Shown here one piece after another: positions 1 through 11,005 of a DNA stretch of 64,000 nucleotides. The notes under the pieces were generated by a model. That model saw nothing but the letters and a program-made list of their open reading frames with translations, ran no database searches and had not been told where the DNA came from. Source of the DNA: Synechococcus sp. PCC 7335. GTDB taxonomy: Bacteria > Cyanobacteriota > Cyanobacteriia > Phormidesmidales > Phormidesmidaceae. Position 1 is the first letter of the stretch. Each line of letters begins with the position of its first letter. The stretch covers positions 2,264,312-2,328,311 of the forward strand of contig NZ_DS989904.1 of the NCBI RefSeq assembly GCF_000155595.1, in the 5' to 3' direction. A program made the translations under genes and the position numbers.

Positions 1-2
1 GC

Positions 3-2156
3 GATGTGAACGATGACGGGTTCGATGATCTGCTGATAGGTACGCCTGGCGCTGATAAAGGGGAAGCGCAGATTCTGTTTGGCGGCGATCGCTCAAACTT
101 TTTTGATGGCGAACTCGTTGCAGATCAAATTGATGGTAGCAACGGGTTCACGTTTGCGAGTGATGGCAGGTTCGCAGAGTCTTTGGGTTCGGCGGTCAGC
201 AGTGTAGGCGATATCAATGACGATGGCATCGCTGACTTTGTTGTGGGTGCGCCTAGGGCGTTTGCGACGGGCGGACGTGGATTTGATGGTCGCAGCTATG
301 TGGTTTTCGGCGGCGCTGATATTGCTGAGGATGGTCGCCTTAGCACGCTCGATCTTGACGGCTCAAATGGATTTGTTGTGGAAGGAGTCAACCAGCTCTT
401 AGGTGCTTCCGGTAGGGCAGTTAGCGGCATCGGTGACGTTAATGGCGATGGCGCTAATGACTTTATCATCGGGGCCGATGGAACAAGCGGAGATGGGGAG
501 AGCTATGTGATATTTGGCGGCAGCGATGTTGGTAACGATGGCGCGATCGCTTTAGCTGGTTTGGATGGGAATGAGGGGTTTGTGCTGAGAGGCGATGTAG
601 GCAACGCGTTAGGCGGTAGCGACTTAGGCCGTTCTGTCAGCGGCGCAGGCGATATCAACGATGATGGTATTGATGACTTTATTGTTGGCGCACCTCGGCC
701 AAACGGCGGCGCTAACGCTCCAGGCCGTAGTTTTGTTGTTTTCGGACGCCGAAATCTTGGCCGCACAGGGCTGTTGGATGTGACTGAGCTGGATGGCAGC
801 GACGGCTTTGTAATCAACGGCGACAGCGATTTTAGCCAGTTCGGGAACTCGGTTAGTGACGCGGGCGATCTCAACAACGATGGCATTGACGATCTGCTAG
901 TCGGTACTATCTTTTCTCCTTATGGCTACGCAATATTTGGCGATGATGATATCGGACAGGGCGGCGTTTTGAACGTCTCCGATCTAGATGGCGATAACGG
1001 TTTTCGTTTCTTCGAGCAGTTCATCAACGCTGGCAAACAGGTTAGCGGCATTGGTGACTTCAACGATGACGGTATCGATGATTTCATCACCGCCGACCCA
1101 GATGATAAAACAGCAGGCTTAGCCTATGTGGTCTTTGGTCAAGGTGAGCCGCCCATCGAACCACCCGTCGAGCCACCTGTCGAGCCACCTGTCGAGCCAC
1201 CTGTGGAACCGCCCGTCGAGCCACCCGTTGAACCGCCTGTCGAGCCAGAGCCACCTATTGAGCCAACACTTCGTGTCTCGAAGTTAGTGGACGCCGATGG
1301 AGATGGCACCTTTAGCGCAGAGGAAGTTGAGGCGAATGATGGGCAAGTCACTTTTCAGGTGGAAGTTGTCAATACAGGTGAAGTGGCGATCGCAATTAGT
1401 GAAGTTGTAGATAGCGCGTTTAATGATGCCGTTCCGCTTGATCAGCTTGTTGGTCAAACGCTGGCGGCAGGCGAATCTACGGTAGCTACTTACCAGGCAA
1501 CGTTGTCTAGAGAAGAGGCTATTGTGCTAGGCACTTCTGGAGCAGATACACTGACTGCTGAGCAGTTTCCAGTCACGAATGAAGTGAGTGTTTCTGGAAC
1601 AGCTGATAGCACCCTAACGGCAACAGCGTCTGGTACAGCGGTAGTGTTAGTCGATGCGAATAGCCTAATTGCTGGTGGCTTAGGCGAAGACACTATCTTT
1701 GGGGGTGGCGGTAATGATGTGCTGCGTGGGGATTTGAACTCACGCAAGTCTCAAGTAGGCATTGGTAATGACGATGTGATCTTTGGTGGGGCAGGGCGCG
1801 ATCGCATTGGCGGTAAGGGTGGCAACGATACCCTCTTTGGCGGCGATGACGATGATCAGATCTGGGGCGATGACGGTGATGACATTCTGCGTGGCGGCTT
1901 CGGCAACGATATCCTCATAGGCGACGACTCTTCAGGCGGACAAGGGGCCGATACCTTTGTGCTAGCCGCAGGAGAAGGTACCGATACCATCGTGGACTTT
2001 GAGCGCGATCGCGACTTCATCGGCCTGGCAGAGGGGCTGACGCTGGGTTCCCTCTCATTTGAGGGTGAAACTATCTCGTTTGAGGGGCAAACACTCGCTA
2101 TCTTGACGGGAGTGGATACTACGGGGCTAACCGCAGCTACATTCGTTACTGTTTAG
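3..2156 (+). CDS. FG-GAP repeat / RTX calcium-binding protein, 3' part
   Basis: This is the C-terminal part of a large secreted or surface protein; the reading frame is open to the left edge. A GTG at 6 only looks like a start, because the preceding codon gives Asp and completes an FG-GAP motif (DVNDDGFDDL), so the true start lies outside the window. About six FG-GAP (integrin-alpha-like) calcium motifs of the DINDDGIDDF type fill the first ~375 residues. A proline-rich EPPV repeat tract (about 1147-1260) follows, then a domain of about 130 residues resembling DUF11-type repeats. Hemolysin-type nonapeptide repeats (GGxGxDxxx) run from about 1675 to 1950 and lead into a terminal beta-rich tail (DTFVLAAGEGTDTIVDF). 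FG-GAP and RTX motifs bind calcium, and RTX tails commonly accompany type I secretion. The partner or substrate is unknown. No secretion genes are visible nearby. Confidence 0.85.
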   Translation, partial: DVNDDGFDDLLIGTPGADKGEAQILFGGDRSNFFDGELVADQIDGSNGFTFASDGRFAESLGSAVSSVGDINDDGIADFVVGAPRAFATGGRGFDGRSYVVFGGADIAEDGRLSTLDLDGSNGFVVEGVNQLLGASGRAVSGIGDVNGDGANDFIIGADGTSGDGESYVIFGGSDVGNDGAIALAGLDGNEGFVLRGDVGNALGGSDLGRSVSGAGDINDDGIDDFIVGAPRPNGGANAPGRSFVVFGRRNLGRTGLLDVTELDGSDGFVINGDSDFSQFGNSVSDAGDLNNDGIDDLLVGTIFSPYGYAIFGDDDIGQGGVLNVSDLDGDNGFRFFEQFINAGKQVSGIGDFNDDGIDDFITADPDDKTAGLAYVVFGQGEPPIEPPVEPPVEPPVEPPVEPPVEPPVEPPVEPEPPIEPTLRVSKLVDADGDGTFSAEEVEANDGQVTFQVEVVNTGEVAIAISEVVDSAFNDAVPLDQLVGQTLAAGESTVATYQATLSREEAIVLGTSGADTLTAEQFPVTNEVSVSGTADSTLTATASGTAVVLVDANSLIAGGLGEDTIFGGGGNDVLRGDLNSRKSQVGIGNDDVIFGGAGRDRIGGKGGNDTLFGGDDDDQIWGDDGDDILRGGFGNDILIGDDSSGGQGADTFVLAAGEGTDTIVDFERDRDFIGLAEGLTLGSLSFEGETISFEGQTLAILTGVDTTGLTAATFVTV

Positions 2157-2196
2157 ATACTTCTTCTCGGCTAAATTCCTGAGGTATCTCCATCCG

Positions 2197-2238
2197 ATGG
2201 CCTGATCTAGTCGAAGCGGATCAGGCCATTATTTTTTT
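2197..2238 (+). terminator. Rho-independent terminator of the RTX gene
   Basis: An 11-bp perfect inverted repeat (atggcctgatc at 2197-2207, gatcaggccat at 2219-2229) has an 11-nt loop and is followed by tatttttttc. It lies 40 bp after the stop of the FG-GAP/RTX gene. Confidence 0.88.
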
Positions 2239-2510
2239 CTGGCTTTTTATCTCTTCAAGCTTAATTCGATTGTTACTTTGCCGAAGGTGTAGGGCTTTGA
2301 CTGGTTTTTAAAGGCAACAGCGCACCGTTTATTCTGTAGCCTAGCCAAATTAGCCACCCTGTCTGTGCTGGGTCGCTATTGCGTAAGTTACAATTGGTAA
2401 ACCTTTATTGCAGAAGATGTAAATTTCAGACAGTCGCTCTTCTACTACTGAGCCTTTAACCTCCTGAGCTTTACTTAGCTTACTTATTCAGCCAACCTTT
2501 GAGACTCCCT
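2239..2510. other. Intergenic region upstream of typA
   Basis: AT-rich leader between the RTX terminator and the typA ATG. No further ORF or RNA gene was recognised. The typA promoter must lie here, but I see no -35/-10 pair clear enough to call. Confidence 0.5.
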
Positions 2511-4304
2511 ATGAGCCTTCCCATTCGTAACGTTGCCATCATCGCCCACGTAGATCACGGCAAAACTACCCTTGTCGACTCTTTGCTAGAGCAGTCTGGC
2601 ATCTTTCGCGACAACGAAGCAGTCCCTACTTGTGTCCTTGATTCAAACGATTTGGAACGGGAACGAGGGATCACGATTCTGTCGAAAAATACGGCGGTAT
2701 ACTACGGCGAAACGCTTATTAATATTGTTGATACTCCTGGTCACGCAGACTTTGGTGGAGAAGTCGAGCGCGTATTGGGGATGGTTGATGGCTGCTTGTT
2801 AATTGTCGATGCAAACGAAGGCCCCATGCCTCAAACCCGCTTTGTGCTGAAAAAGGCACTAGAGAAAGGGTTGCGTCCAATCGTTGTGGTCAATAAGATT
2901 GATCGACCCAGGGCAGACCCCCACACTGCTGTCGATAAAGTTCTCGATCTTTTCATTGAGCTGGGTGCGGATGACGACCAGTGCGACTTTCCTTATCTTT
3001 TTGCTTCTGGGCTCGCTGGCTTTGCCAAAGATGAGATGGAAGACGAAGACAAGGATATGAAGCCTTTGTTTGAGTCGATTATTCACCATGTCTCTCCGCC
3101 AGTAGGCGATCCTGAAAAGCCACTGCAGCTTCAGGTGACCACGCTCGACTATTCAGATTACTTGGGCCGAATTGTGATTGGTAAAGTTCACAACGGCACC
3201 ATTCGTCAGGGTGAGCAGTGCGCGCTGGTGAAAGAAGACGGCAAGATCGTAAAGAGTAAAATCTCGAAGCTGATGGGCTTTCAGGGTTTGTCACGGGTAG
3301 AGATTCCAGAAGCCACTGCCGGTAACTTGGTTGCAGTTGCGGGTTTTGCGGATGCCAATATCGGTGAAACCATCACCTGCGCTGCCGATCCGCAGGCGCT
3401 GCCGCTGATTAAGGTAGACGAACCTACCTTGCAAATGACCTTTGCTGTGAATGATTCGCCGTTTGCTGGGCAAGAGGGAGATTTTGTCACGTCTCGTCAG
3501 TTGCGCGATCGCCTCTTCCGCGAGCTAGAAACCAACGTTGCCCTGCGTGTAGAACCTACTGATTCACCTGACAGATTCGCTGTCTCTGGTCGAGGCGAAC
3601 TGCACCTTGGCATCCTAATTGAGACCATGCGCCGTGAAGGGTACGAGTTTCAGGTCTCTCAGCCGCAGGTAATCTACCGCGAAGTCAACAGCAAGCCCTG
3701 TGAGCCGTTTGAGCAGCTGGTGCTAGACGTACCCGAAGAGGCTGTTGGCGGCTGTATGGAGCGTTTGGGTCAGCGTAAAGCCGAGCTACAAGACATGATG
3801 GTCTCAGGTGATGGCCGTGCTCAGCTAGAGTTTGTCGTACCCGCTCGGGGACTAATTGGCTTTCGAGGTGAATTTATGCGCGTGACTCGGGGTGCTGGCA
3901 TCATGAACCACAGCTTTCTGGAGTATCGTCCGATGTCAGGTGAGATTGAGACTCGTCGCAATGGCGTGTTGATTTCATTTGAAGAAGGCGTGGCTACTTT
4001 CTACGCGCTGAAGAATGCGGAAGATAGAGGCACGTTCTTTATTGAGCCGGGTACAAAGGTATATAAGGGCATGGTCGTGGGAGAAAACAATCGCCCTCAA
4101 GACCTAGAGCTGAATATCTGTAAAGCTAAGCAGCTAACCAACCACCGGGCCGCCTCAGGCGATGAACTTGTTCAATTGCAGTCACCGATGGAGATGGGTC
4201 TAGAGCGAGCGCTAGAGTACATTGGCCCCGATGAGATGGTAGAAGTGACGCCTGAGTCTATTCGATTGCGAAAGGTTGGTAAGAAAAAGCTAGCTAAGCG
4301 GTAA
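2511..4304 (+). CDS. typA: Ribosome-associated GTPase TypA/BipA
   Basis: Translational GTPase of 597 residues, the usual length for cyanobacterial TypA. It binds 70S ribosomes and supports ribosome assembly and stress or cold adaptation. The G1 motif AHVDHGKTT (residues ~10-18), RGITI (G2), DTPGH (G3) and NKID (G4) are all present. EF-Tu-like domain 2, EF-G-like domains and the BipA-specific C-terminal region follow, including the GLIGFRGEF stretch. I chose the ATG at 2511 over an in-frame TTG 12 bp upstream because the protein then begins [10 protein letters not shown], as expected for the family. It stands alone, with the RTX gene terminator before it and a hairpin shared with the convergent RTX relic after it. 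Confidence 0.95.
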   Translation: MSLPIRNVAIIAHVDHGKTTLVDSLLEQSGIFRDNEAVPTCVLDSNDLERERGITILSKNTAVYYGETLINIVDTPGHADFGGEVERVLGMVDGCLLIVDANEGPMPQTRFVLKKALEKGLRPIVVVNKIDRPRADPHTAVDKVLDLFIELGADDDQCDFPYLFASGLAGFAKDEMEDEDKDMKPLFESIIHHVSPPVGDPEKPLQLQVTTLDYSDYLGRIVIGKVHNGTIRQGEQCALVKEDGKIVKSKISKLMGFQGLSRVEIPEATAGNLVAVAGFADANIGETITCAADPQALPLIKVDEPTLQMTFAVNDSPFAGQEGDFVTSRQLRDRLFRELETNVALRVEPTDSPDRFAVSGRGELHLGILIETMRREGYEFQVSQPQVIYREVNSKPCEPFEQLVLDVPEEAVGGCMERLGQRKAELQDMMVSGDGRAQLEFVVPARGLIGFRGEFMRVTRGAGIMNHSFLEYRPMSGEIETRRNGVLISFEEGVATFYALKNAEDRGTFFIEPGTKVYKGMVVGENNRPQDLELNICKAKQLTNHRAASGDELVQLQSPMEMGLERALEYIGPDEMVEVTPESIRLRKVGKKKLAKR

Positions 4305-4347
4305 TACGTAAATAGCGCTAGTAGAGCAAAAGGAATAGAGAAAACCC

Positions 4348-4382
4348 CTTAGCCGCCGTATGGTTCCTGTACGGCGGCTAAG
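4348..4382. terminator. Bidirectional hairpin between typA and the RTX relic
   Basis: A 13-bp perfect inverted repeat (cttagccgccgta at 4348-4360, tacggcggctaag at 4370-4382) has a 9-nt loop. On the minus strand it is followed by ggggtttt; the plus side has no strong T-run. It lies between two convergent reading frames and probably serves both. Confidence 0.75.
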
Positions 4383-4403
4383 CTCTAGCGTTTAAACCAG
4401 AGT

Positions 4404-4983
4404 TTAGATTAAAGCCATTGCCTCTTCTAGGTTGGAGAAATCGGCAACTATCACAAAGCTACTTTCCGTCAGTGCCGATGCTTGTATTCCGTTAAGAATT
4501 GCCAGCGTTTCGTCACTACTTGTTGTACCTAGTAGGGTATTTTCTCCGTCTTGCGTCAGCGTTAAGTCAGTAAACAACAATTCACCTTCGACAAGACCAA
4601 TCCGGTCAGTGCCGACCTCAAAGTCAAGAAGGGTATCTGTGCCGTCGCCGCTGCCAAAGACAAACAGATCGCTGCCGCTGCCGCTGGAGAAGTTGTCGCC
4701 CACAAGGGTGTCGTTGCCGGCGCCGCCCATGATGGTGTCGTTGCCATCGTCACCCCAGATGAAGTCATTGCCAGCGTCACCGCTGAGGATGTCGTTGCCA
4801 GATTTGCCGCCGATGCGATCGCTCCCTTCCCCTCCAAAGATAATGTCGTCGCCGTCCATGATGTTGTCTTGGGTAAAGCGGCTGTTGAGGTCGCCACGCA
4901 AAATATCGTTGCCGTCGCCACCGAGGATAACATCGTCACCGAGGTTGCCTGCTACCGTGTCGTCGCCACCGAGGGCGTTTTAG
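4404..4983 (-). pseudogene. RTX calcium-binding C-terminal fragment (5'-truncated)
   Basis: A minus-strand frame is open from 4983 to a stop at 4404. It encodes RTX repeats plus the same terminal module as the gene at the left edge. Both share RGDLNSR, a DRIGGK-GND block, a WGDDG-D block and a tail ending in (L)AILxG. An in-frame stop lies directly before the first repeat codon, at about 4984, and no ATG precedes the repeats; only a TTG at 4901 could act as a start. There is no signal sequence or N-terminal domain. I therefore read it as the relic of a second RTX protein or of a partial inverted duplication. A short secreted RTX peptide started at a non-ATG codon is possible but less likely. 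Confidence 0.65.
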
Positions 4984-5305
4984 ATAGTCGACTATTCTTT
5001 AGATTCGAGTCGGTTTCTTGAACTCAATGCCGGTTGGTAGAATCCAACGGCGATCGCTCGATAGCCATGAGTCTGTTTACGCTCATATGCCTAAATTTGT
5101 GATTAAAGCTTCTAGCCGATGGTCGTCAGTTGCTGATTATCGTGAGCAACAGCTTTAGCGAGACTCAATTCACGCAGTTCTTGGTATTTGCCTTGGTACA
5201 GCCTTGGATACAGCAGATTTGACCACAGCTAGCTTTACCGCTATTGGTCGCTATTGGCCGGTATTAGGTAGAGTGGTGAGACACTGATCGATCTACTGAC
5301 CAGCA
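4984..5305. other. Intergenic region with possible degraded RTX tail
   Basis: No intact gene. On the plus strand, about 5192-5245 translates to LGTALDTADLTTASFTAI. This resembles the tail of the left-edge RTX protein (LTGVDTTGLTAATFVTV), but it has no start and an upstream stop. It could be a second decayed RTX end; the match is short. The stretch also contains a GCGATCGC site and must hold the promoter of the next gene. Confidence 0.35.
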
Positions 5306-7534
5306 ATGGATTTATTTGAGCAAAGGCGGCAGGAATTGATTGTTTCTGAAGCGCCTTTGGCAGCTCGGATGAGACCGCGATCGCTCATTGAATTCATTGG
5401 CCAAGATGCCATCGTCGGCCCTGGTCGTCTGCTGCGCCGGGCGATTGAAGCCGATCAGCTCTCTTCTCTAATCTTTTACGGTCCGCCCGGTACGGGTAAA
5501 ACAACATTAGCCAAAGTCATTGCCAATACGACAATGGCGCAGTTTGTTGCGATCAATGCGGTACTCGGCGGCGTCAAAGACATTAGATTTGCCATTGAAC
5601 AGGCGCAAACCCATCGCGGTCAGTTCGGACGGCGGACAATTCTGTTTGTCGATGAGGTGCACCGGTTTAACAAAGCGCAGCAGGACGCACTGCTGCCTTG
5701 GGTAGAAAACGGCACGGTCATTCTCATTGGCGCAACGACTGAAAATCCATTTTTTGAAGTAAACAAAGCGCTGGTTAGCCGTTCTCGCGTATTTCAGCTC
5801 AAACCTTTAAACGCAGATGACCTTGAAGCGATTGTTCAACAGGCCCTGAGTGATTCTGAAAGAGGGTATGGCAAGCAAGATATTCTGATTGATACCGACG
5901 CGCTAAATCATCTAGTGAATGTGGCAAACGGTGATGCTAGAACCGTATTGAATGCGTTGGAATTAGCGGTAGAAACAACCTCTTCTGACCGTGATGGAAA
6001 GCTGCGAATTACGCTAGCTGTGGCAGAAGATTCGGTTCAGCAGCGAGCAGTGCTCTACGACAAAGAAGGCGATGCTCACTTTGATACGATTAGCGCCTTT
6101 ATCAAAAGCGTGCGAGGCTCTGACCCAGATGCGGCGCTGTATTGGCTAGCGAGAATGGTGTATGCCGGAGAAGATCCGCGCTATATCTTTCGGCGGCTGG
6201 TGATTTTAGCCGGAGAAGATGTGGGCATGGCCGATCCAAATGCCGTTGTGGTCGTGACAGGCTGCGCAGCGGCGTTTGACCGGGTAGGAATGCCAGAAGG
6301 TCGCTATCCTTTGGCTCAGGCAACGCTGTATCTAGCGACGGCTCCGAAAAGCAATAGCGTAATGGCGTTTTTTGACGCGCTAGCGGCGGTGAAAGATGAG
6401 CGAGAAGGTGATGTGCCGAACGCGATGCGCGACGCGACTAGAGATAAAAAGGGATTCGGTCATGGCGCAGGATACCTGTATCCGCATGCATACCGCGATC
6501 ATTGGGTAGCGCAGCAGTACTTGCCAGGCAGTTTGCAGGGGCAGGTATTTTATCAGCCTTCAAACCAGGGATATGAGGGGAAGATTCAGACGCAAGTGGC
6601 TAGGCGAAGAGAAGCTCAGCTAGCAGCGCTGGTAGAGCAAAATAATGAGCGTTCGATGCCAGAAGCGCTGACCTATGGACCGCTAGATCAGCAGCAGGAT
6701 AGATGGCTGCAAAGGGCAACAGGCGCTTTGGGCAGTCAGCTTGGGGAGGTACGCGATCGCCTCTTCGCCCTACTCAATCCCCAACGCCATCATGTTCTTT
6801 TAGACCTGAATGCCGGTACTGGATTACTCACCTGGGAAGCCGTTCGCCAAGTGCCAGAAGGCGGTGTCTATAGCTACGTCTGGTCTCAGAAAGAGTACAA
6901 GGCATTAACTGAACGCTCAGAGATGCTTAGCGAATTGGCTAGACCCATGATCGTGGCCGTCAATGAGTCTAACTGGCTAGAGGCTTTAGACCAAACTACG
7001 CAAAAGCCATCCCCTAAATTCGATGGTGTGATTGGGCGAAATGCACTGATGGGGCTATCTGATAAACTGAGCGCCATTGAACAAATCAGCCAGATAATAG
7101 CGGTAGAAGGATCGGTTGTTTTGGCTGAATCTGTACCGCGAAGAGGACAGCGTTTATCAAGGCTATTAGATGCTCAAAAGATAGAGACAGATCTATATGA
7201 GCAGCTATGTGCGGCGGAAGCCGATCTATACAACAACCCTACCGATGCCATGGTGAACTGGGATGTTGCCGATCTTCAACGCGATTTTGAAACGGCGGGG
7301 TTTGACTGCGAGACAACACTGATGACTTTGCAGACACCGCTCACGATTACAACAGAATTACTAGCGCGGTGGCTAGGCAAGGGAAGTAAGTATTGCGATC
7401 GCCTGAGTGCCCACGATTTTTCTCCTCAGGATATTAGGCGTCTTCAAAAGCACTTCTCTCGGCAGTTGAAAAATCAAACTGTCACCTGGAATCGTACGCT
7501 AGTTCTGATTCAAGCGCGCCTATGCTGTCGCTAA
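5306..7534 (+). CDS. rarA: RarA/MgsA AAA+ ATPase fused to a methyltransferase-like domain
   Basis: A 742-residue fusion. Residues ~1-430 are a RarA (MgsA/WRNIP1-type) AAA+ ATPase, a clamp-loader relative that acts at stalled replication forks. Walker A is GPPGTGKTT (~57-65), Walker B is ILFVDEVHRF (~112-121), and a sensor-like GATTENP follows. The RarA C-terminal tetramerisation region contains the SVRGSDPDAALYW block. Residues ~455-742 are an added domain with a Rossmann-type motif, LLDLNAGTGLLTWEAV (~496-511), as in SAM-dependent methyltransferases. Ordinary RarA has about 430-450 residues. This fusion is a recognised cyanobacterial form, but I know of no defined role for its C-terminal half. 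The gene stands alone on the plus strand. Confidence 0.9.
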   Translation: MDLFEQRRQELIVSEAPLAARMRPRSLIEFIGQDAIVGPGRLLRRAIEADQLSSLIFYGPPGTGKTTLAKVIANTTMAQFVAINAVLGGVKDIRFAIEQAQTHRGQFGRRTILFVDEVHRFNKAQQDALLPWVENGTVILIGATTENPFFEVNKALVSRSRVFQLKPLNADDLEAIVQQALSDSERGYGKQDILIDTDALNHLVNVANGDARTVLNALELAVETTSSDRDGKLRITLAVAEDSVQQRAVLYDKEGDAHFDTISAFIKSVRGSDPDAALYWLARMVYAGEDPRYIFRRLVILAGEDVGMADPNAVVVVTGCAAAFDRVGMPEGRYPLAQATLYLATAPKSNSVMAFFDALAAVKDEREGDVPNAMRDATRDKKGFGHGAGYLYPHAYRDHWVAQQYLPGSLQGQVFYQPSNQGYEGKIQTQVARRREAQLAALVEQNNERSMPEALTYGPLDQQQDRWLQRATGALGSQLGEVRDRLFALLNPQRHHVLLDLNAGTGLLTWEAVRQVPEGGVYSYVWSQKEYKALTERSEMLSELARPMIVAVNESNWLEALDQTTQKPSPKFDGVIGRNALMGLSDKLSAIEQISQIIAVEGSVVLAESVPRRGQRLSRLLDAQKIETDLYEQLCAAEADLYNNPTDAMVNWDVADLQRDFETAGFDCETTLMTLQTPLTITTELLARWLGKGSKYCDRLSAHDFSPQDIRRLQKHFSRQLKNQTVTWNRTLVLIQARLCCR

Positions 7535-7793
7535 GTGATATAGATACTCACGGTTACCAGCGGTAGCATAACCAGTGAGCTGTGCTGAAAGCCTCAATTG
7601 TTGCCAAATCTGCATATTCCGCTACGTTCGGTTACATCACGGATGCATATACCGCTCAACTCTGAAGGAAAAGTGTGGATATCGAGGTTTTGAGATTTTT
7701 TCTAGTGAAATGTAAGTCATGAAGGCACTGATCGCTGGGTCTACCCGAATGGCTCGGCTGTCTAGCACACGAATATTCGCCTCATATTCATAG

Positions 7794-8885
<1,092 letters not shown>

Positions 8886-8975
8886 TCAGTTGATACTCAG
8901 ATATGGTCAGTTGATAGTCGGCTCAATCGATAGTTAGCCGTAATCTCCTGGTCGTCATAGATACTGCCGTAGCTA

Positions 8976-9006
8976 AGCAGACCCACTCCAACCGAGTGGG
9001 TCTGCT
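8976..9006. terminator. Hairpin between gap1 and dnaG
   Basis: A 13-bp perfect stem (agcagacccactc at 8976-8988, gagtgggtctgct at 8994-9006) has a 5-nt loop. It lies between convergent gap1 and dnaG and probably ends both transcripts, although neither side has a clean T-run. An imperfect tandem (gtctaagtgagct at 9010-9022 and 9024-9036) follows directly. Confidence 0.75.
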
Positions 9007-9055
9007 CTAGTCTAAGTGAGCTGGTCTAAGTGAGCTTTTCTGCTGGCTTCTAGTA

Positions 9056-10999
9056 TCACTGCCCAACCCAGGGGACGCTGGCAAGATCGACAAAGTCGAC
9101 GCTGCGTTCTTCTCTATCTAGCTCATTAATCCGGCTTTTCTCTGCGACAATTTGCTTCTGATACTCTGTATGAGTTTCGGGTGTTTTGGAGAAGTCTCCG
9201 GCCTGCCAAAGTTCGAGTAGCCGCCGATATCGCTTTTCGCACATGTTTCGCTCCAGGCAGGCGATCGCCGCGCGAATTACCAAAGGCTCGCGTACCGTAT
9301 CCAAGCGTGTCTTTTCATCTAGATACAGCAGATGGTGAACCTGAGAGAGAGGGCCGGTTGACTCCGCTGAACAATTACGAAGCGTTTGCAGCATAGTTGA
9401 AGCGGATGCTTCTCGCTTCTCAATCTCGGTTAGCTCAGTTACCATACGCCATAGCGCCCGGTGGTGAGAAAAGCTAAACCCCAGATCGCGAGCGTCTAGG
9501 CCATCGATAATCGTCTGGCGATGCTCGGGGCAGTGAATATAAATCCGTAGTAGTGCCGCTTCAGCCTCTTCTAAAAAGCTGCGGTTGAGAATCTTGGTAT
9601 CTCTTTTGTCGCCTTTAGTACTCTGTTTATTTCCGGGATTGCGACGTTTACGCCGAACCTGAGCTAGCAGATTTTCGGCTAGCAACGGTACAATTCGACC
9701 GTCCCCCTGACTGAAGATCTCAGCGCAGTAGCGAATATAGTGCGTTCGGGTATCAGCGTTGGCAATATTGCTGAGTAGCGAAACGATTGACTGTGAACAC
9801 TGCTGAAACTGATCGGCTTGCTTCAGGTCTGCGTCGCTGACAATTTTGTCGATTTGCCAATCGAGCCAAAGCGGAGCGGAGTTGGTTAAGGCAATGTACG
9901 CTTCAGCTGTATGCAGTCGCAGGTAGTCGTCGGGATCTTTGCCGTCTGGAATATTGAGCACACGGAGCTGTACATCGCCTCGGTAGGCCATCTCTGCGAC
10001 TTCGCCAATGGCCCTTTCAGCGGCTTTTATTCCTGCCGCATCCGCGTCAAAGTTAAAGATGATTTGCTTTGATTCGGTATAGCGCAGCAGCAGTTTGACC
10101 TGTGCAGCATTTAGGGCCGTTCCTAACGAGGCCACTGCATTGGTGATGCCTGCCGCGTGCAGAGCAATCACGTCAAAGTAGCCTTCGACGACAATCGCGC
10201 GATCTTGCTTGGCGATCGCCGCTTTTGCTTTATCTAGTCCGTAGAGTGTCTTCCCTTTGTCAAACAGCTCTGTCTCGGGTGAGTTCAAGTATTTGGGCTT
10301 AGCCTCTGCTGTTAGCCCTCGACCGCCAAATCCGATCAGACGATTTTGGGCGTCGTGGATAGGGACCATAATGCGATCGCGAAACCGATCGTAATAGCCT
10401 GTTCCTTCCTTTCTCGGTACAATCAGCCCAGCCTGCTCAACTAGCCCTACCGGATAGCGCTTTTGATCGACTAAATAGCCATACAGCGTCTGCCATCCCT
10501 CAGGCGCGTAGCCTATCTGAAAGTGGCTAATCGTCTCATCGCTCAGCAGCCTTTCATCTCGTAAGTAGGCGAGTGCCTGTTTTCCATCTGGCTGAAATAA
10601 GGCATGCTCATAAAACTTAGCGGCGATCGCCACAATCTCATAGAGCTGTTCTCTAAGCGTTAGCTTTCTCTGTAGCTCCTGCTGCTGAGCTGGTTCTGTG
10701 GTCTTGACTGGCACCTGATAGCGCCGCGCCAAATCCAGTACGACATCCGCAAATGAGCGCTGACCTAGCTCCATCAAAAACTTAAACGCATTTCCCCCCG
10801 CCCCGCAGCTAAAGCAGTAGTAAAACTGCTTCGACGGACTCACGCTGAAGCTAGGTGACTTGTCATCGTGAAACGGGCACAGCCCAACAAAATCCTTGCC
10901 CTGTTTTTTGAGCACGACCTGCTCAGAGACAATATCGACGATGTCGGCGCGCTGACGAACCTCATCAATGGTGTCTGGATGAATGTGGGGAGTGCCCAT
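9056..10999 (-). CDS. dnaG: DNA primase DnaG
   Basis: Synthesises RNA primers for replication. The protein has 647 residues, normal for the family. The N-terminal CHC2 zinc finger is visible as CPFHDD...YYCFSCGAG (~residues 41-68). The catalytic core follows, with the TOPRIM motif VVEGYFDVIALHAAGI and the acidic cluster FDADAAG. The C-terminal helicase-binding region is less conserved. The start ATG lies 6 bp after the stop of ccmP, so the two are probably co-transcribed, with ccmP first. Confidence 0.95.
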   Translation of the reverse strand: MGTPHIHPDTIDEVRQRADIVDIVSEQVVLKKQGKDFVGLCPFHDDKSPSFSVSPSKQFYYCFSCGAGGNAFKFLMELGQRSFADVVLDLARRYQVPVKTTEPAQQQELQRKLTLREQLYEIVAIAAKFYEHALFQPDGKQALAYLRDERLLSDETISHFQIGYAPEGWQTLYGYLVDQKRYPVGLVEQAGLIVPRKEGTGYYDRFRDRIMVPIHDAQNRLIGFGGRGLTAEAKPKYLNSPETELFDKGKTLYGLDKAKAAIAKQDRAIVVEGYFDVIALHAAGITNAVASLGTALNAAQVKLLLRYTESKQIIFNFDADAAGIKAAERAIGEVAEMAYRGDVQLRVLNIPDGKDPDDYLRLHTAEAYIALTNSAPLWLDWQIDKIVSDADLKQADQFQQCSQSIVSLLSNIANADTRTHYIRYCAEIFSQGDGRIVPLLAENLLAQVRRKRRNPGNKQSTKGDKRDTKILNRSFLEEAEAALLRIYIHCPEHRQTIIDGLDARDLGFSFSHHRALWRMVTELTEIEKREASASTMLQTLRNCSAESTGPLSQVHHLLYLDEKTRLDTVREPLVIRAAIACLERNMCEKRYRRLLELWQAGDFSKTPETHTEYQKQIVAEKSRINELDREERSVDFVDLASVPWVGQ

Positions 11000-11005
11000 T
11001 AGCGA

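Noticed and set aside
1735-1755. RGD integrin-binding motif in the RTX proteins
   Set aside because: RGD here is part of the conserved RGDLNSR repeat in a cyanobacterial RTX tail; there is no reason to infer integrin binding.
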